Positions 8,626-19,711 of a stretch of DNA of 38,252 nt are shown here, piece by piece; positions within the stretch are counted from its first letter, which is position 1; every line of letters begins with the position of its first letter. A program made the position numbers and the translations under genes. The DNA comes from an uncultured Pelagibacteraceae bacterium (GTDB lineage Bacteria > Pseudomonadota > Alphaproteobacteria > Pelagibacterales > Pelagibacteraceae): positions 1 to 38,252 of the forward strand of contig CACKVV010000005.1 of NCBI GenBank assembly GCA_902603665.1, read 5' to 3'. A model generated the notes under the pieces. That model was given only the letters and a program-made list of their open reading frames with translations. It had not been told where the DNA came from and made no database searches.

Positions 8626-8642
8626 TTTATAATAATTCTAAA
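8626..8642. promoter_or_regulatory. candidate Irr box in irr/fabA divergent intergenic region
   Basis: TTTATAA-TAA-TTCTAAA, one mismatch from a perfect TTTAGAA-N3-TTCTAAA palindrome; shares ATTCTAAACTA with the rubrerythrin operator. Confidence 0.55.
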
Positions 8643-8675
8643 CTATTTGTATATTATAATTAACTTAAATCAAGT

Positions 8676-9191
8676 ATGAAGATTACAAATATGAAAAAAA
8701 ACTCGTTTAATTACAATGAGTTGATTAGCTGTGCAAATGGCGAGCTATTTGGACCTGGTAATGCGAAATTACCATCTCCTCCAATGCTTATGTTTAATAG
8801 GATATCAGAAATTTATGAAAACAAAGGCTTTTTTAATAAAGGAGTAATTAAAGCAGAGCTTGATATTAAAGAGGATTTGTGGTTTTTTGACTGCCATTTT
8901 AGAGATGATCCGGTGATGCCTGGTTGTTTAGGCCTTGACGCTATGTGGCAGCTAGTTGGTTTTTATTTAGGATGGCTTGGAAACCCTGGTAGAGGAAGAG
9001 CGTTAGGGGTAAGTACCGTAAAATTTACTGGTGAAGTTCTAAAAAACGTTAAAATGGCAACATACGAAATAGATATGAAAAGAATTTTAATTAAAGGAGA
9101 AACGACTGTTGGACTAGCAAATGGTATTTTATGCGCAGATGGTAAAAAAATATATTCAGCAGAAAACTTAAAAGTAGGATTGTTCAAATAA
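8676..9191 (+). CDS. fabA: 3-hydroxydecanoyl-ACP dehydratase/isomerase
   Basis: [44 protein letters not shown]. Confidence 0.97.
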   Translation: MKITNMKKNSFNYNELISCANGELFGPGNAKLPSPPMLMFNRISEIYENKGFFNKGVIKAELDIKEDLWFFDCHFRDDPVMPGCLGLDAMWQLVGFYLGWLGNPGRGRALGVSTVKFTGEVLKNVKMATYEIDMKRILIKGETTVGLANGILCADGKKIYSAENLKVGLFK

Positions 9192-10402
9192 TGAGAAGAG
9201 TAGTTATTACAGGAATTGGTATTGTCTCTTGTTTAGGAAATAATCAAGATGAAGTTTATCAATCCTTATTAAATTCAAAATCAGGAATTTCATTTTCACA
9301 AGAATATAAAGAAAATAACCTTAGAAGTCACGTTCATGGAAAACCAAATATTAAACTTCAAGATCATGTAGATAGAAAAACAATCCGTTTTATGGGATCT
9401 GGCTCTGCATATAATTATATAGCAATGAAAGAAGCAATTACAGATTCTGGTCTTGAAGAAAAAGATGTAAGTAACTTCAAGACAGGAATTGTTATGGGAT
9501 CGGGAGGTCCATCAATTGAGAATGTTGTTTTGTCAGTTGATAAAACAAGAGCTAAAACTCCAAAATTAATGGGTCCATTTATTGTTCCAAGAACAATGGC
9601 AAGTACTGCGTCTGCAACTCTAGCTGTACCATTTAAAATAAAAGGCATGAATTACACAATGAGTTCAGCATGCGCCACTAGCGGACATTGTATTGGTCAT
9701 GCAAGTGAATTAATTCAAATGGGTAAACAAGATATTGTTTTTGCCGGAGGCAGTGAGGAATTGCATTGGGCTATGACAGCAATGTTTGATGCAATGACTG
9801 CTTTATCTTCAAAATATAATGATACCCCTGAAAAAGCATCTAGAGCGTATGACAAAACTAGAGATGGTTTTGTAATTGCTGGAGGAGGAGGTGTTTTAGT
9901 AATGGAAGAATATGAACACGCAAAAGCAAGAGGTGCAAAGATTTATGCTGAACTAACTGGATATGGTGCAAGTTCTGATGGATATGACATGGTTGCACCA
10001 TCTGGAGAAGGTGCTGTTAGATGTATGAAAATGGCTCTATCGACATCGAAAAATAAAATTAATTATATCAATACACACGGGACCTCAACTCCTGTTGGTG
10101 ATATTACTGAATTAAATGCAGTAGGCGATGCATTTGGTAACGATATTCCAAAAATAAGTTCTACAAAATCTTTATCTGGTCACCCGTTAGGTGCTGCTTC
10201 AGTTCATGAGGCAATTTATAGTTTAATCATGATGAAAAATAGTTTCATTACAGCATCTGCAAATATAAATGATTTAGATGAGGATGCCAAAAAATATCCA
10301 ATTGTTACCCAAACAGAAAAAAATGTGTCGCTTAACTCAGTAATGTCAAACAGTTTTGGATTTGGTGGAACTAATGCCACTTTAATATTTGAGAAGGTAT
10401 AA
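9191..10402 (+). CDS. fabB: beta-ketoacyl-ACP synthase I
   Basis: [69 protein letters not shown]. Confidence 0.97.
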   Translation: MRRVVITGIGIVSCLGNNQDEVYQSLLNSKSGISFSQEYKENNLRSHVHGKPNIKLQDHVDRKTIRFMGSGSAYNYIAMKEAITDSGLEEKDVSNFKTGIVMGSGGPSIENVVLSVDKTRAKTPKLMGPFIVPRTMASTASATLAVPFKIKGMNYTMSSACATSGHCIGHASELIQMGKQDIVFAGGSEELHWAMTAMFDAMTALSSKYNDTPEKASRAYDKTRDGFVIAGGGGVLVMEEYEHAKARGAKIYAELTGYGASSDGYDMVAPSGEGAVRCMKMALSTSKNKINYINTHGTSTPVGDITELNAVGDAFGNDIPKISSTKSLSGHPLGAASVHEAIYSLIMMKNSFITASANINDLDEDAKKYPIVTQTEKNVSLNSVMSNSFGFGGTNATLIFEKV

Positions 10403-10405
10403 TCC

Positions 10406-11191
10406 ATGAGTTTAATGAAAGGCAAAAAAGGACTGATAATGGGTGTTGCAAATGAGAGATCCATTGCTTGGGGTATTTCACAAAAACTATCTGAAGCTGG
10501 ATCCGAGCTTGCATTTACGTATCTAGGTGATGCTTTGAAAAAAAGGGTGATACCTTTAGCTGAAAAACTAAATTCTAATGTGACTTTTAGTTGTGATGTA
10601 GAGAAAAAAGAGGATGTAATTAAATTATTTGAAGATGTAAAATCTAATTGGGGTGAGATTGATTTTGTTGTTCATGCAATAGCATTTTCAGATAAATCTG
10701 AGCTTTCCGGTGAATATTTAAATACAACAAGAGAGAACTTTCAAAAAAGTATGCTTATATCATGCTTCTCATTTACAGAAGTTGCTAGAGAAGCATCAAA
10801 AATAATGAAGCCCAATGGAAGTATGATAACCCTAAGCTACGAAGCAAATAAAGCTATACCTAATTATAATGTTATGGGAGTATGTAAAGCAGCACTAGAG
10901 TCTAGTGTAAAATATTTAGCTAGAGATTTAGGATCTAAACAAATAAGAGTTAATGCAATTAGTGCAGGTCCTATTAAAACACTAGCCGCATCAGCTATTG
11001 GTGATGCAAAATTCTTATATAAATGGAACGAAGATCATTCATTTTTGAAGAGAAATGTAAATATTCACGATATTGGAAATTCTGCTCTATATTTATTAAG
11101 TGATCTTGCAAGTGGAGTTACTGGTGAAATTCACTATGTAGATGCTGGCTATAACAAATTAGGGATGCCAGATCCCAAAAATATCTCGTAA
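10406..11191 (+). CDS. fabI: enoyl-ACP reductase (NADH)
   Basis: KGLIMGVANERSIAWGISQKLSEAG, VHAIAFSDKSEL, PNYNVMGVCKAALE, RVNAISAGPIKTLAASAI. Confidence 0.96.
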   Translation: MSLMKGKKGLIMGVANERSIAWGISQKLSEAGSELAFTYLGDALKKRVIPLAEKLNSNVTFSCDVEKKEDVIKLFEDVKSNWGEIDFVVHAIAFSDKSELSGEYLNTTRENFQKSMLISCFSFTEVAREASKIMKPNGSMITLSYEANKAIPNYNVMGVCKAALESSVKYLARDLGSKQIRVNAISAGPIKTLAASAIGDAKFLYKWNEDHSFLKRNVNIHDIGNSALYLLSDLASGVTGEIHYVDAGYNKLGMPDPKNIS

Positions 11192-11226
11192 AATTCTTAT
11201 CTGTTTACCAAACTAATTGTTTTATC

Positions 11227-11913
11227 TCAACCAATATTAAAATTATAACCTGTAAATGGCAGTGTTTTTTGAAAAGCCTTATAAATAATTTTTTTGTCTT
11301 GATTTGATATATTAAAATCAATTTTTTCTCTGTAAGTATTATTGATTACCTTTGATAATTTCACACCCTTTAAATTTAAACTATTTAAAAGATCAGGCAA
11401 TTCTGTATTTAGTTTTTCAAATTTTATTATTTTATCAACAATAAGTTTTTTTTGGTGTGTATAAAATTTATAGTCTACAGGAAAACGTTCCTTCTTAATG
11501 AAATCTGACCAAGACATATTTTTTCTTTTATGGCTTGACGATAAAGAATTTTTTCTCATAAAATAATATGATAAACACTTATCTAGAGGTTCTCTCTCGA
11601 CACAAAATTTAAAATATTTTTTCCATATATCATCTCCAACTATGTTTTTAATTTTTATTGCATGATGATGGGTGGTAAATTCTTTTCTAAAAATTTTGCT
11701 CAAATATAGAAAATTATATTTTTTAAAGAATTTTGAAATATTATTTTCTAATATATAGTTTTTTCCCATATGATCATTTGCATTTGGTATTCCATCCAGC
11801 GGAGTTATTACATCATTGGGTCCTAAGAAACTTGAAAGGTTATATTCAATAGTTGATCCCGCTGTTTTTCTGGTTTTAATAAATATAAACTTATACTTAT
11901 GAGAAATAATCAT
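11227..11913 (-). CDS. sulfotransferase-family protein
   Basis: HKYKFIFIKTRKTAGSTIEYNLSSFLG (5'-PSB-loop-like), FKFCVEREPLDKCLSYYFMRKN. Start taken at internal Met 11911-11913, because the ORF-track start (12045) lies inside pnp. Confidence 0.7.
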   Translation of the reverse strand: MIISHKYKFIFIKTRKTAGSTIEYNLSSFLGPNDVITPLDGIPNANDHMGKNYILENNISKFFKKYNFLYLSKIFRKEFTTHHHAIKIKNIVGDDIWKKYFKFCVEREPLDKCLSYYFMRKNSLSSSHKRKNMSWSDFIKKERFPVDYKFYTHQKKLIVDKIIKFEKLNTELPDLLNSLNLKGVKLSKVINNTYREKIDFNISNQDKKIIYKAFQKTLPFTGYNFNIG

Positions 11914-11953
11914 AAACAAAAATTGACTTAATATCTGTGTTAATCGAGTAAAT

Positions 11954-14026
11954 TTAAATTGCTGCTTGTTTAATTGAAAGTTTAACTTTTCCTCTGTCAA
12001 ATCCAATGACTTTAACTTTAACCTGATCACCTTCTTTAACAACATCAGTTACTTTGGCTACTCTCCTATCAGCAAGTTCTGAAATATGAACAAGTCCATC
12101 TTGTTTGCCTAGGAAATTTACAAATGCACCAAATTCCATAATTTTCATAACTTTTCCATTATAAATTTTATTAAGTTCGGCTTTTGCAGTTAGATCTTTA
12201 ATCATTTGCATTGCTTTGTTTCTAGACTCTTCATCTGGTGCTGCAACAGTTACTTCACCCTCATCATTTATATCAACTTTTGCACCTGATACTTCAACGA
12301 TTTCTCTTATAGTTGCTCCACCTTTTCCAATGACAGTTGCAATATCTTTTTTATCTACAGATATTTTTTCCATTTTTGGAGTGTGTTTTCCAACATCATC
12401 TCTTGATTTAGAAAGTGCTTTATTCATCTCACCTAAGATGTGAATTCTTCCATCTTTAGCTTGTTTTAAAGCCTGCTCCATTATCTCAAAAGTTATACCA
12501 GTAATTTTGATATCCATTTGAAGAGAAGTAATTCCATCTTTTGTTCCAGCAACTTTAAAGTCCATATCACCTAAATGATCTTCATCTCCTAGAATGTCAG
12601 ATAAAACACTAAAATCATCCCCTTCTTTGATTAATCCCATTGCAATCCCAGCAACGGGTTCTTTTATAGGAACACCAGCATCCATTAATGCTAATGATGT
12701 TCCACAAACAGTTGCCATTGAAGAAGAACCATTAGACTCTGTAATCTCAGAAACTATTCTAAAAGTGTATGGGAAGCTTTCTTTTGATGGTAATGATGAA
12801 TTTATTGCTCTCCAAGCAAGTTTTCCATGTCCAATTTCTCTTCTTCCTGTTCCAATTCTTCCAGTTTCTCCAACTGAAAAAGGTGGAAAGTTGTAGTGAA
12901 GCATGAATCTTTCTTTTTGCAATCCTTCTAAACTTTCAATTTTTTGTTCATCATCAGATGTACCAAGAGTAGTAGTGACAATTGCTTGTGTTTCTCCTCT
13001 TGTAAATAATGCAGATCCATGAACTCTTGGAAGAATTCCCACTTCACACATTATTGGTCTAACATCTGCTAAACCTCTTTCATCAATACGATTTTTATTC
13101 TTCAAAATGTCAGTTCTAACAATTGTTTTTTCAAGATTTTTAAGCTGTGAGTTTACATCTAAGTCTGTATAATTTTCATTTTCTTCATACAGTTTTTTAG
13201 CTTTATCAGTTATTTCTGATATCATATTTGATCTTTCCTGCTTATCTCTAATTGAAAATGCCTTCGTAAGATCTGCTGTAAATTCATCTTCTAGTTTTTT
13301 CTTAACTTCAGAAAGATCCTTCTTCTCAACAACCCATTCCTCTTTTCTACATTCTTTTGCTAAATCCTCTATCATTTGAATAACTGGCACAAAGCCTTCG
13401 TGACCAAATTTTACAGCATTTAACATTTCTTCCTCTGTTAAACCATTTGCTTCTGACTCTACCATTAATACTGCATCTTTAGTTCCGGCCACAACCAAAT
13501 CTAATTTTGAATTTTTAAGTTCAATTTTTGATGGGTTTAAAACATATTTTCCATCTATAAAACCAACTCTAGATGCCCCAACAGGTCCTAAAAATGGCAT
13601 GCCTGAGATTGCTAGAGCTGCTGATGAAGCAATAATTGATAAAATATCTGCTTCATTTTCTTTGTCATAAGAAATTACAGTTGGAAGCACTTGTACTTCA
13701 TTTTTGAATTCATCTGGAAACAAAGGTCTGATCGGTCTGTCAATTAATCTTGAGATTAATGTTTCACTCTCAGTTGGCCTTGCTTCTCTTTTAAAATATC
13801 CACCAGGAATTTTTCCTGCTGCATAATATTTTTCTTGATAATTTACTGATAAAGGAAAGTAATCTACATCTGGATTTACTTTTTTTGCTCCAACAGCTGT
13901 CGCTAATACAACTGTTTCACCACATTGTGCAATAATTGCACCATCTGCTTGTCTTGCTATTTTTCCTGTTTCTAAACTTATCTTTTTTCCTGCTACTTCT
14001 ATTTCTTTCTTTACTACCTTAAACAT
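11954..14026 (-). CDS. pnp: polyribonucleotide nucleotidyltransferase
   Basis: [48 protein letters not shown] plus C-terminal KH ([12 protein letters not shown]) and S1 domains. Confidence 0.98.
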   Translation of the reverse strand: MFKVVKKEIEVAGKKISLETGKIARQADGAIIAQCGETVVLATAVGAKKVNPDVDYFPLSVNYQEKYYAAGKIPGGYFKREARPTESETLISRLIDRPIRPLFPDEFKNEVQVLPTVISYDKENEADILSIIASSAALAISGMPFLGPVGASRVGFIDGKYVLNPSKIELKNSKLDLVVAGTKDAVLMVESEANGLTEEEMLNAVKFGHEGFVPVIQMIEDLAKECRKEEWVVEKKDLSEVKKKLEDEFTADLTKAFSIRDKQERSNMISEITDKAKKLYEENENYTDLDVNSQLKNLEKTIVRTDILKNKNRIDERGLADVRPIMCEVGILPRVHGSALFTRGETQAIVTTTLGTSDDEQKIESLEGLQKERFMLHYNFPPFSVGETGRIGTGRREIGHGKLAWRAINSSLPSKESFPYTFRIVSEITESNGSSSMATVCGTSLALMDAGVPIKEPVAGIAMGLIKEGDDFSVLSDILGDEDHLGDMDFKVAGTKDGITSLQMDIKITGITFEIMEQALKQAKDGRIHILGEMNKALSKSRDDVGKHTPKMEKISVDKKDIATVIGKGGATIREIVEVSGAKVDINDEGEVTVAAPDEESRNKAMQMIKDLTAKAELNKIYNGKVMKIMEFGAFVNFLGKQDGLVHISELADRRVAKVTDVVKEGDQVKVKVIGFDRGKVKLSIKQAAI

Positions 14027-14037
14027 TGATTTCCTAC

Positions 14038-14289
14038 TTACTTCCTTAGATTTAGTTTTGATATTACTTCCTTATAAGACTCGATTTTATTTTTCTTTAA
14101 ATAGTCCAATAGTTTCTTCCTTCTATTAACAGCTCTTAATAAACCTACTGATGAGTGTTTATCTTTCTTAAACTGTTTAATATGTTTTGATAGGTTCTCA
14201 ATTTTATCTGTCAATTGAGCAACCTGAACTTCAGACGACCCCGTATCTTTTTCATGAATCGCTAGTTCTTTTGCTTTTTTTGCCATCAT
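14038..14289 (-). CDS. rpsO: 30S ribosomal protein S15
   Basis: [55 protein letters not shown]. Confidence 0.98.
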   Translation of the reverse strand: MMAKKAKELAIHEKDTGSSEVQVAQLTDKIENLSKHIKQFKKDKHSSVGLLRAVNRRKKLLDYLKKNKIESYKEVISKLNLRK

Positions 14290-14296
14290 ATTATCC

Positions 14297-14659
14297 TTAT
14301 TTATTTGTTTGTTTTATTAAGTTTTCAATTTTTTCAGCATAATCAAATGAGTCATCTTTTACGAAATATAGCTTTGGTAAAAATTTCATAACTATTTTCT
14401 TAGAAAGTACTTTTCTAATTACAAATGAAAATTCCTTTAATTTTGCAACAATATCATCAGCTTCTTTACCGCCTAAAGGCATAACAAATATTTTTGCAGT
14501 TTTTAAATCTGGAGACATTCTAACTTCTGTAACTGTAATTTCTTTTGTTGATAAAGGTAGTTTCGCCTCATCTCTAAGAAACAACATGCCTAAAGCTTGT
14601 TTTATCATCTCGCCAACTCTTAACTGTCTTTGTGTTACTGGTTTACCTAAGCTAGTCAT
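14297..14659 (-). CDS. rbfA: 30S ribosome-binding factor A
   Basis: RQLRVGEMIKQALGMLF..ITVTEVRMSPDLKTAKIFVMPLGG; position between infB and rpsO. Confidence 0.94.
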   Translation of the reverse strand: MTSLGKPVTQRQLRVGEMIKQALGMLFLRDEAKLPLSTKEITVTEVRMSPDLKTAKIFVMPLGGKEADDIVAKLKEFSFVIRKVLSKKIVMKFLPKLYFVKDDSFDYAEKIENLIKQTNK

Positions 14660-16881
14660 TAAATTGTCCTCTCAGTTATTGTTGAATTATAAACCTCAAT
14701 GATATCTTTTTTTTGAAAGTCTCCAAAGTCTTTAAGGGTAATTCCACACTCTAGACCTGCAGAAACCTGTTTAGTTTGATTTTTTTCTCTAAATATTGAG
14801 CCGATTTTTCCATTAAATATAATTGCTCCATCTCTTATTACTCTTGCATTTGAGTCTTGTGTAATTTCACCATCAGTAACTTTAGTGCCTGCAACTTTTC
14901 CAACCTTTGATACTTTAAATATTTCCAATATTTCTGCAGTCCCTATTATTTTTTCATCAACCTCTGGGGTTAATAAACCTGACATCTTACTTTTAATAAA
15001 ATCTAATACCTCATAAATGATGTTGAAAGATGAGATAACAATTTTTTCTTGCTCAGCTCTTTTTTTTGCCTCTTTGCTTGGTTTGACATTAAATGCTATC
15101 AAAATTGCATTAGAAGCTTTTGCTAAAGATACGTCTGTTTCAGTTACCATTCCAATATCTGATAAGAGAATTTTAGGTTTAACTTCGTCATGTTTTATTT
15201 GATTAATTGCGTTTTTGATGGCCTCTGACGATCCATGAACATCGGATTTCACAATGATATTTAATTCCTCTGATGCAGCATCTTTAAATGCAGAGTCTTG
15301 TGTTACAAAAGTTAATGAATTTTTACCATCCTTAGACTCTTGAATTCTAGCATCACACAACAATTTTGCCTCTTTTTCATTTTCCAGGACTATAAAATCA
15401 TCTCCTGCTTTTGCCGCACCATTTATACCTAGAATTTCAACTGGTGTAGCTGGTTCTGCTTGTTCTATATTTTTTCCTTGGTCATTAATTATTGCTCTAA
15501 CCTTTCCCCATTTTAAACCACTAACGAAAAAATCGCCTTTTTTTAAAGTTCCAGCAGTAACGATAACGTTTGCGATAGGGCCTTTTCCAATATCAATTTT
15601 AGACTCTAAAACAATCCCTTTAGCCTCTGTTTCAAAGTCAGTTTTTAAATCTAAAAGCTCAGCTTGTAAAATTACACTATCGACTAACTTATCCAAATTC
15701 TGCTTTGTCTTAGTTGAAATCTCAACCATCAAAGTATCTCCTGATAAATCTTCAGCAATTAGTTCATATTCCAATAACTGATTCTTTATTTTTTGTGGGT
15801 CAGCTTCTGGCAAGTCACATTTGTTTATAGCAACAACAATTGGGACTTTTGCTGCTTTTGCATGTTTTATTGACTCTATTGTTTGAGGTTTCACCCCATC
15901 GTCTGCCGCTACAACAAGAATAACTAAATCAGTTAACTTTGATCCTCTTGCTCTCATTTCTGTAAAGGCTGCGTGGCCAGGTGTATCTATGAAAGTAATT
16001 TTATTGGATTGATGAACAATTTGATAGGCACCAATGTGTTGAGTAATACCACCAAACTCTCCAGATACCACATTTGCTTTTCTTAAAACATCTAGAACTG
16101 ACGTTTTTCCGTGATCCACATGTCCCATTACAGTAACAATTGGAGCTCTACTTTTTAAATTTTCAGCTTTAACTTCTTTTATTTTTTCAATTATTTCTTC
16201 TGCCTTTTCTTCTCTAATTGGATTATGTCCAAATTCTTTTACTAAATATTCAGCAGTATCAGAGTCAATTGTATGATTTATGGTTACCGTAACTCCCATA
16301 CCTAATAAATGTTTTATAATATTACTAGACTGTTCGGCCATTCTATTCGCAAGCTCTCGAATTGTTATAACTTCGGGTATTTTAACGTCCCTTTTAATTG
16401 GCTTTAAACTGTCTTTATCGTCTTCTTGATTTAAAAGTCTGTTCTCTTTCTGTTTTGCTCTTTTTAATGATGCTAAACTCCTTCCTTTTCCTGTAAAGTC
16501 CACATCACTAAGCGCTCTAGATACTGTTAATTTTAGTTCTCTTCTTTTTGACGTTCCTTTTCCACTTTTTGAATCTTTGCTGGGAGTTGTTTCTCCTTTT
16601 AATCTTCTCGTTGCTCTTTGTTCTGCAAGCTTCCTTCTTTCAAAGTCTGAGCTAGTAGATAAAATTGGTTTTGAAAAAGTATTATTTCTAGGCACAAAAG
16701 GTGTACTACCTTTGGGTCTCTGATTTGACGTATTTGGTCTAGAGTAGTTAGGTTTGGTCCCAATTCTAGGTTTTTTTTCAATAACAACAGTATTTTTTGA
16801 CTGTGATTTAGCTTGTTCTATGCTGTTTATAGTTTTTTTGGAATTTCCAGAAATTGATAACTTTAATTTTTTTTTTTCCAT
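14659..16881 (-). CDS. infB: translation initiation factor IF-2
   Basis: [68 protein letters not shown]. Confidence 0.98.
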   Translation of the reverse strand: MEKKKLKLSISGNSKKTINSIEQAKSQSKNTVVIEKKPRIGTKPNYSRPNTSNQRPKGSTPFVPRNNTFSKPILSTSSDFERRKLAEQRATRRLKGETTPSKDSKSGKGTSKRRELKLTVSRALSDVDFTGKGRSLASLKRAKQKENRLLNQEDDKDSLKPIKRDVKIPEVITIRELANRMAEQSSNIIKHLLGMGVTVTINHTIDSDTAEYLVKEFGHNPIREEKAEEIIEKIKEVKAENLKSRAPIVTVMGHVDHGKTSVLDVLRKANVVSGEFGGITQHIGAYQIVHQSNKITFIDTPGHAAFTEMRARGSKLTDLVILVVAADDGVKPQTIESIKHAKAAKVPIVVAINKCDLPEADPQKIKNQLLEYELIAEDLSGDTLMVEISTKTKQNLDKLVDSVILQAELLDLKTDFETEAKGIVLESKIDIGKGPIANVIVTAGTLKKGDFFVSGLKWGKVRAIINDQGKNIEQAEPATPVEILGINGAAKAGDDFIVLENEKEAKLLCDARIQESKDGKNSLTFVTQDSAFKDAASEELNIIVKSDVHGSSEAIKNAINQIKHDEVKPKILLSDIGMVTETDVSLAKASNAILIAFNVKPSKEAKKRAEQEKIVISSFNIIYEVLDFIKSKMSGLLTPEVDEKIIGTAEILEIFKVSKVGKVAGTKVTDGEITQDSNARVIRDGAIIFNGKIGSIFREKNQTKQVSAGLECGITLKDFGDFQKKDIIEVYNSTITERTI

Positions 16882-16891
16882 CTTTCATCTC

Positions 16892-18445
16892 TCAATCTTT
16901 ATAAACTTTGTCACGAGCAGACATAATTAAACTATCTGCCTCTTGTTTTGATAAAGCAAAATCTTCTAAATACCCTTTGATTTTTACTTTCTCACCTTTA
17001 ACAACATCATAACCACCTGTAAGTTCGTCAGATGCTAAATCTGCAAAGTCAGTTAACGTTAAAATATTTTGTTCTCCTAATGTAACCAACATGCCTGGCG
17101 TTAAACCTTCATGACTAATAAGTTCGTTTTCAAGACCTAAATCTTTTACTCTTTTTGCAATCTCTTCTTGGTCTTTTTGATAAAACTCTTTTGCTCTTTC
17201 GATAAGTTCTTTTGCAGTATCTTCTTCGATACCCTCAATTTTTGTTAAGGCCTCAGGTTTACTATCCTTAATATCATCAATTGTTGAATAGCCTTCGGCT
17301 ACCAATAACTGACCTAATGTTTCATCTAATTCTAAATTTTTTACGAAATTATCAGTTTTTTCCTTAAATTCTATTTGCCTTCTCTCTGAGTCTTCTTGAT
17401 CAGTCATTATGTTAATCTCATAGTTCAGAAGTTTAGTAGCCAATCTAACATTTTGACCTCTTCTTCCTATTGCTTTACTCAAATTCTCTTCTGTAAGTAT
17501 CACGTCCAACTTCTTTGCATCGTTATCAACATTAACTCTTTGTACTTGAGCTGGTGATAATGCATTTGCTACGACTACTGCAGGGTCTTCTGACCAATTC
17601 ACAATATCAATTTTCTCACCTTGTAGTTCGTTAACAACTGCTTGAACTCTGCTACCTCTCATTCCAACGCAAGCACCAACAGGATCTAATGAAGTATCAA
17701 TTGCTTTAACACAGATTTTTGCCCTGCTTCCTGGATCTCTAGAGGATGATTTTATCTCAATTAGTCCATCATAAATCTCTGGAACTTCTTGGATAAATAA
17801 TTTTTCCATAAATTTAGGATGTGCTCTAGATAAAAATATCTGCTGTCCTCTAGGTTCTCTTCTGACATCTAAGCAGTAAGCTTTAATTCTGTCTCCGGCC
17901 TTTATATTCTCTCTTGGTATTAATTCATTTTTTTGAATAATTGCCTCTGTTCTACCGAGATCTACAATGATATTTCCAAATTCTAATCTTTTAACAATTC
18001 CACTTAATATTGAATCTTTTTTATCTATAAAATCATTAAATTGTCTTTCTCTCTCTGCCTCTCTCACATTGAAGCTTATCACTTGTTTTGCAGTTTGAGC
18101 TGCAATTCTTCCAAAATCAAATGATGGTAAAGGTTGTAGAACCTCGTCTCCAACTTTCTTATCTTTATTGTTTTCATTAAGTTTGATTGCATCATCTAAA
18201 CTAATCTCTAAATTTGAATTTTCTGGACTATCAACAATTTGTAGTTTTCTAAAAATTCCTATGTCACCGTTGTCACGATTTATCTCTACTTTTATCTCAT
18301 TTTCAGATCCAAACTTTGATTTTGCAGCCTTTGCAATACCATTTTCCATTGAGTCAATTATTAACTCTTTATCAATTGATTTTTCTAAAGCTACTGCTTC
18401 TGCAATTCTTAATAATTCGAGTTTATCTGCTCTTCTGTTAAGCAT
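16892..18445 (-). CDS. nusA: transcription termination/antitermination protein NusA
   Basis: S1/KH architecture: RDPGSRAKICVKAIDTSLDPVGACVGMRGSRVQAVVNELQGEKIDIVNWSEDP; C-terminal helix-hairpin-helix. Confidence 0.97.
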   Translation of the reverse strand: MLNRRADKLELLRIAEAVALEKSIDKELIIDSMENGIAKAAKSKFGSENEIKVEINRDNGDIGIFRKLQIVDSPENSNLEISLDDAIKLNENNKDKKVGDEVLQPLPSFDFGRIAAQTAKQVISFNVREAERERQFNDFIDKKDSILSGIVKRLEFGNIIVDLGRTEAIIQKNELIPRENIKAGDRIKAYCLDVRREPRGQQIFLSRAHPKFMEKLFIQEVPEIYDGLIEIKSSSRDPGSRAKICVKAIDTSLDPVGACVGMRGSRVQAVVNELQGEKIDIVNWSEDPAVVVANALSPAQVQRVNVDNDAKKLDVILTEENLSKAIGRRGQNVRLATKLLNYEINIMTDQEDSERRQIEFKEKTDNFVKNLELDETLGQLLVAEGYSTIDDIKDSKPEALTKIEGIEEDTAKELIERAKEFYQKDQEEIAKRVKDLGLENELISHEGLTPGMLVTLGEQNILTLTDFADLASDELTGGYDVVKGEKVKIKGYLEDFALSKQEADSLIMSARDKVYKD

Positions 18446-18458
18446 TTAAGTTTCCTCC

Positions 18459-18485
18459 AAAAAAAAATGGGCCGAGGCCCATTTT
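18459..18485 (-). terminator. intrinsic-terminator-like hairpin abutting the nusA RBS (metK terminator and/or nusA leader attenuator)
   Basis: Minus strand AAAATGGGC-CTCG-GCCCATTTT extended to T9, directly followed by GGAGG AAACTTAA ATG (nusA start). Confidence 0.75.
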
Positions 18486-18507
18486 GAAATTTCAATAATG
18501 TATGTGG

Positions 18508-18535
18508 AATATATTGGCTTTTTTTAAATATTCAA
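18508..18535 (-). promoter_or_regulatory. candidate promoter upstream of the hairpin for nusA operon
   Basis: Minus strand TTGAAT (18530-18535) - 16 bp - TATATT (18508-18513). Confidence 0.4.
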
Positions 18536-18541
18536 CTTTAT

Positions 18542-19711
18542 TTAACTACTGAATATGTTTGATTTATCAGTTTTTTCCCATGAAAATGATCCATTTGATT
18601 CTGGCTCTCGTCCAAAATGACCATATGCTGCTGTTTTTTGATAAATAGGTTTATTTAAACTCAACATTTCTCTAATTCCCCTAGGACTTAAGTCAAAATT
18701 TTCTCTAATTAATTTTTCAACATGTCTGTTTTGTTCTTCATCATTAGTAAAAAGATTTACATAAATAGAAAGTGGTTTGGAGACCCCAATAGCGTACGCC
18801 AGCTGTATCAAACATCTATCAGAAATTTTTGAAGCAACTATATTTTTTGCTAGATATCTAGAGGCATAAGCTGCTGATCTATCAACTTTTGTAGGATCTT
18901 TTCCTGAAAATGCTCCACCGCCATGAGGTGCAGCGCCGCCATAAGTATCAACTATAATTTTTCTTCCAGTCAATCCAGCATCTCCATCTGGTCCGCCAAT
19001 AACAAAATTTCCTGTTGGATTTACATAAATTTCATCTTCGCTAAGATCTGATAATAAGTTTTTAGGTATAGATTTTTCAATATAAGGTTTAACTAATTCT
19101 CTAACATCTGCTTGGTTTACATCTGCAGAATGTTGTGTTGATATTACTACTGATTTAACAGCTGCGGGTTTTCCTTCTTTATACTCTATTGTTATTTGAC
19201 TTTTTGAATCTGGCTCAATGTTTTTTAACTTTCCTGACTTTCTATCTTCAGCCATTAGTCTTAATATTTTATGTGAATAGTGAATAGGAGCTGGCATTAA
19301 AACGTCTGTTTCATCACATGCATAGCCGAACATGATACCTTGATCTCCGGCACCTTCGTCCTTATTTCCAGATGCATCAACACCCATTGCAATATCTGCA
19401 GATTGTGAATGTAAATGACTCTCAATTTTTGTAGCTTCTTTGTAAGAGAAACCATCTTGATCATATCCAATATCTTTAATGCAATCTCTTACTTTTGAAA
19501 TCAATTCATCTTTTTTGATTTCTGGACCTCTAACCTCACCTGCTAAAACAACTTTATTAGTTGTCGTTAGTGTTTCACACGCTACTCTAGATTGGGGATC
19601 GTTAGCTAAATAATTATCTACTACCATATCTGAAATTCTATCTGATACTTTATCTGGATGACCTTCCGATACAGATTCACTAGTAAAGAGGAAATTTTTA
19701 AGATTATTCAT
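18542..19711 (-). CDS. metK: S-adenosylmethionine synthetase
   Basis: [66 protein letters not shown]. Confidence 0.98.
   Translation of the reverse strand: MNNLKNFLFTSESVSEGHPDKVSDRISDMVVDNYLANDPQSRVACETLTTTNKVVLAGEVRGPEIKKDELISKVRDCIKDIGYDQDGFSYKEATKIESHLHSQSADIAMGVDASGNKDEGAGDQGIMFGYACDETDVLMPAPIHYSHKILRLMAEDRKSGKLKNIEPDSKSQITIEYKEGKPAAVKSVVISTQHSADVNQADVRELVKPYIEKSIPKNLLSDLSEDEIYVNPTGNFVIGGPDGDAGLTGRKIIVDTYGGAAPHGGGAFSGKDPTKVDRSAAYASRYLAKNIVASKISDRCLIQLAYAIGVSKPLSIYVNLFTNDEEQNRHVEKLIRENFDLSPRGIREMLSLNKPIYQKTAAYGHFGREPESNGSFSWEKTDKSNIFSS

Noticed and set aside
11914-12045. N-terminal extension of the sulfotransferase ORF into pnp
   Set aside because: Would overlap the conserved S1 C-terminus of PNPase; internal Met at 11913 begins the recognisable domain.
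12594-12896. 100-aa plus-strand ORF inside pnp
   Set aside because: Antisense to highly conserved PNPase core; open only because of codon bias; no RBS or family resemblance.
18446-18541. SAM riboswitch associated with metK
   Set aside because: The structured leader is downstream of metK, and metK overlaps lnt with no 5' leader; the short GC hairpin with U9 looks like a terminator, not a pseudoknotted SAM aptamer.
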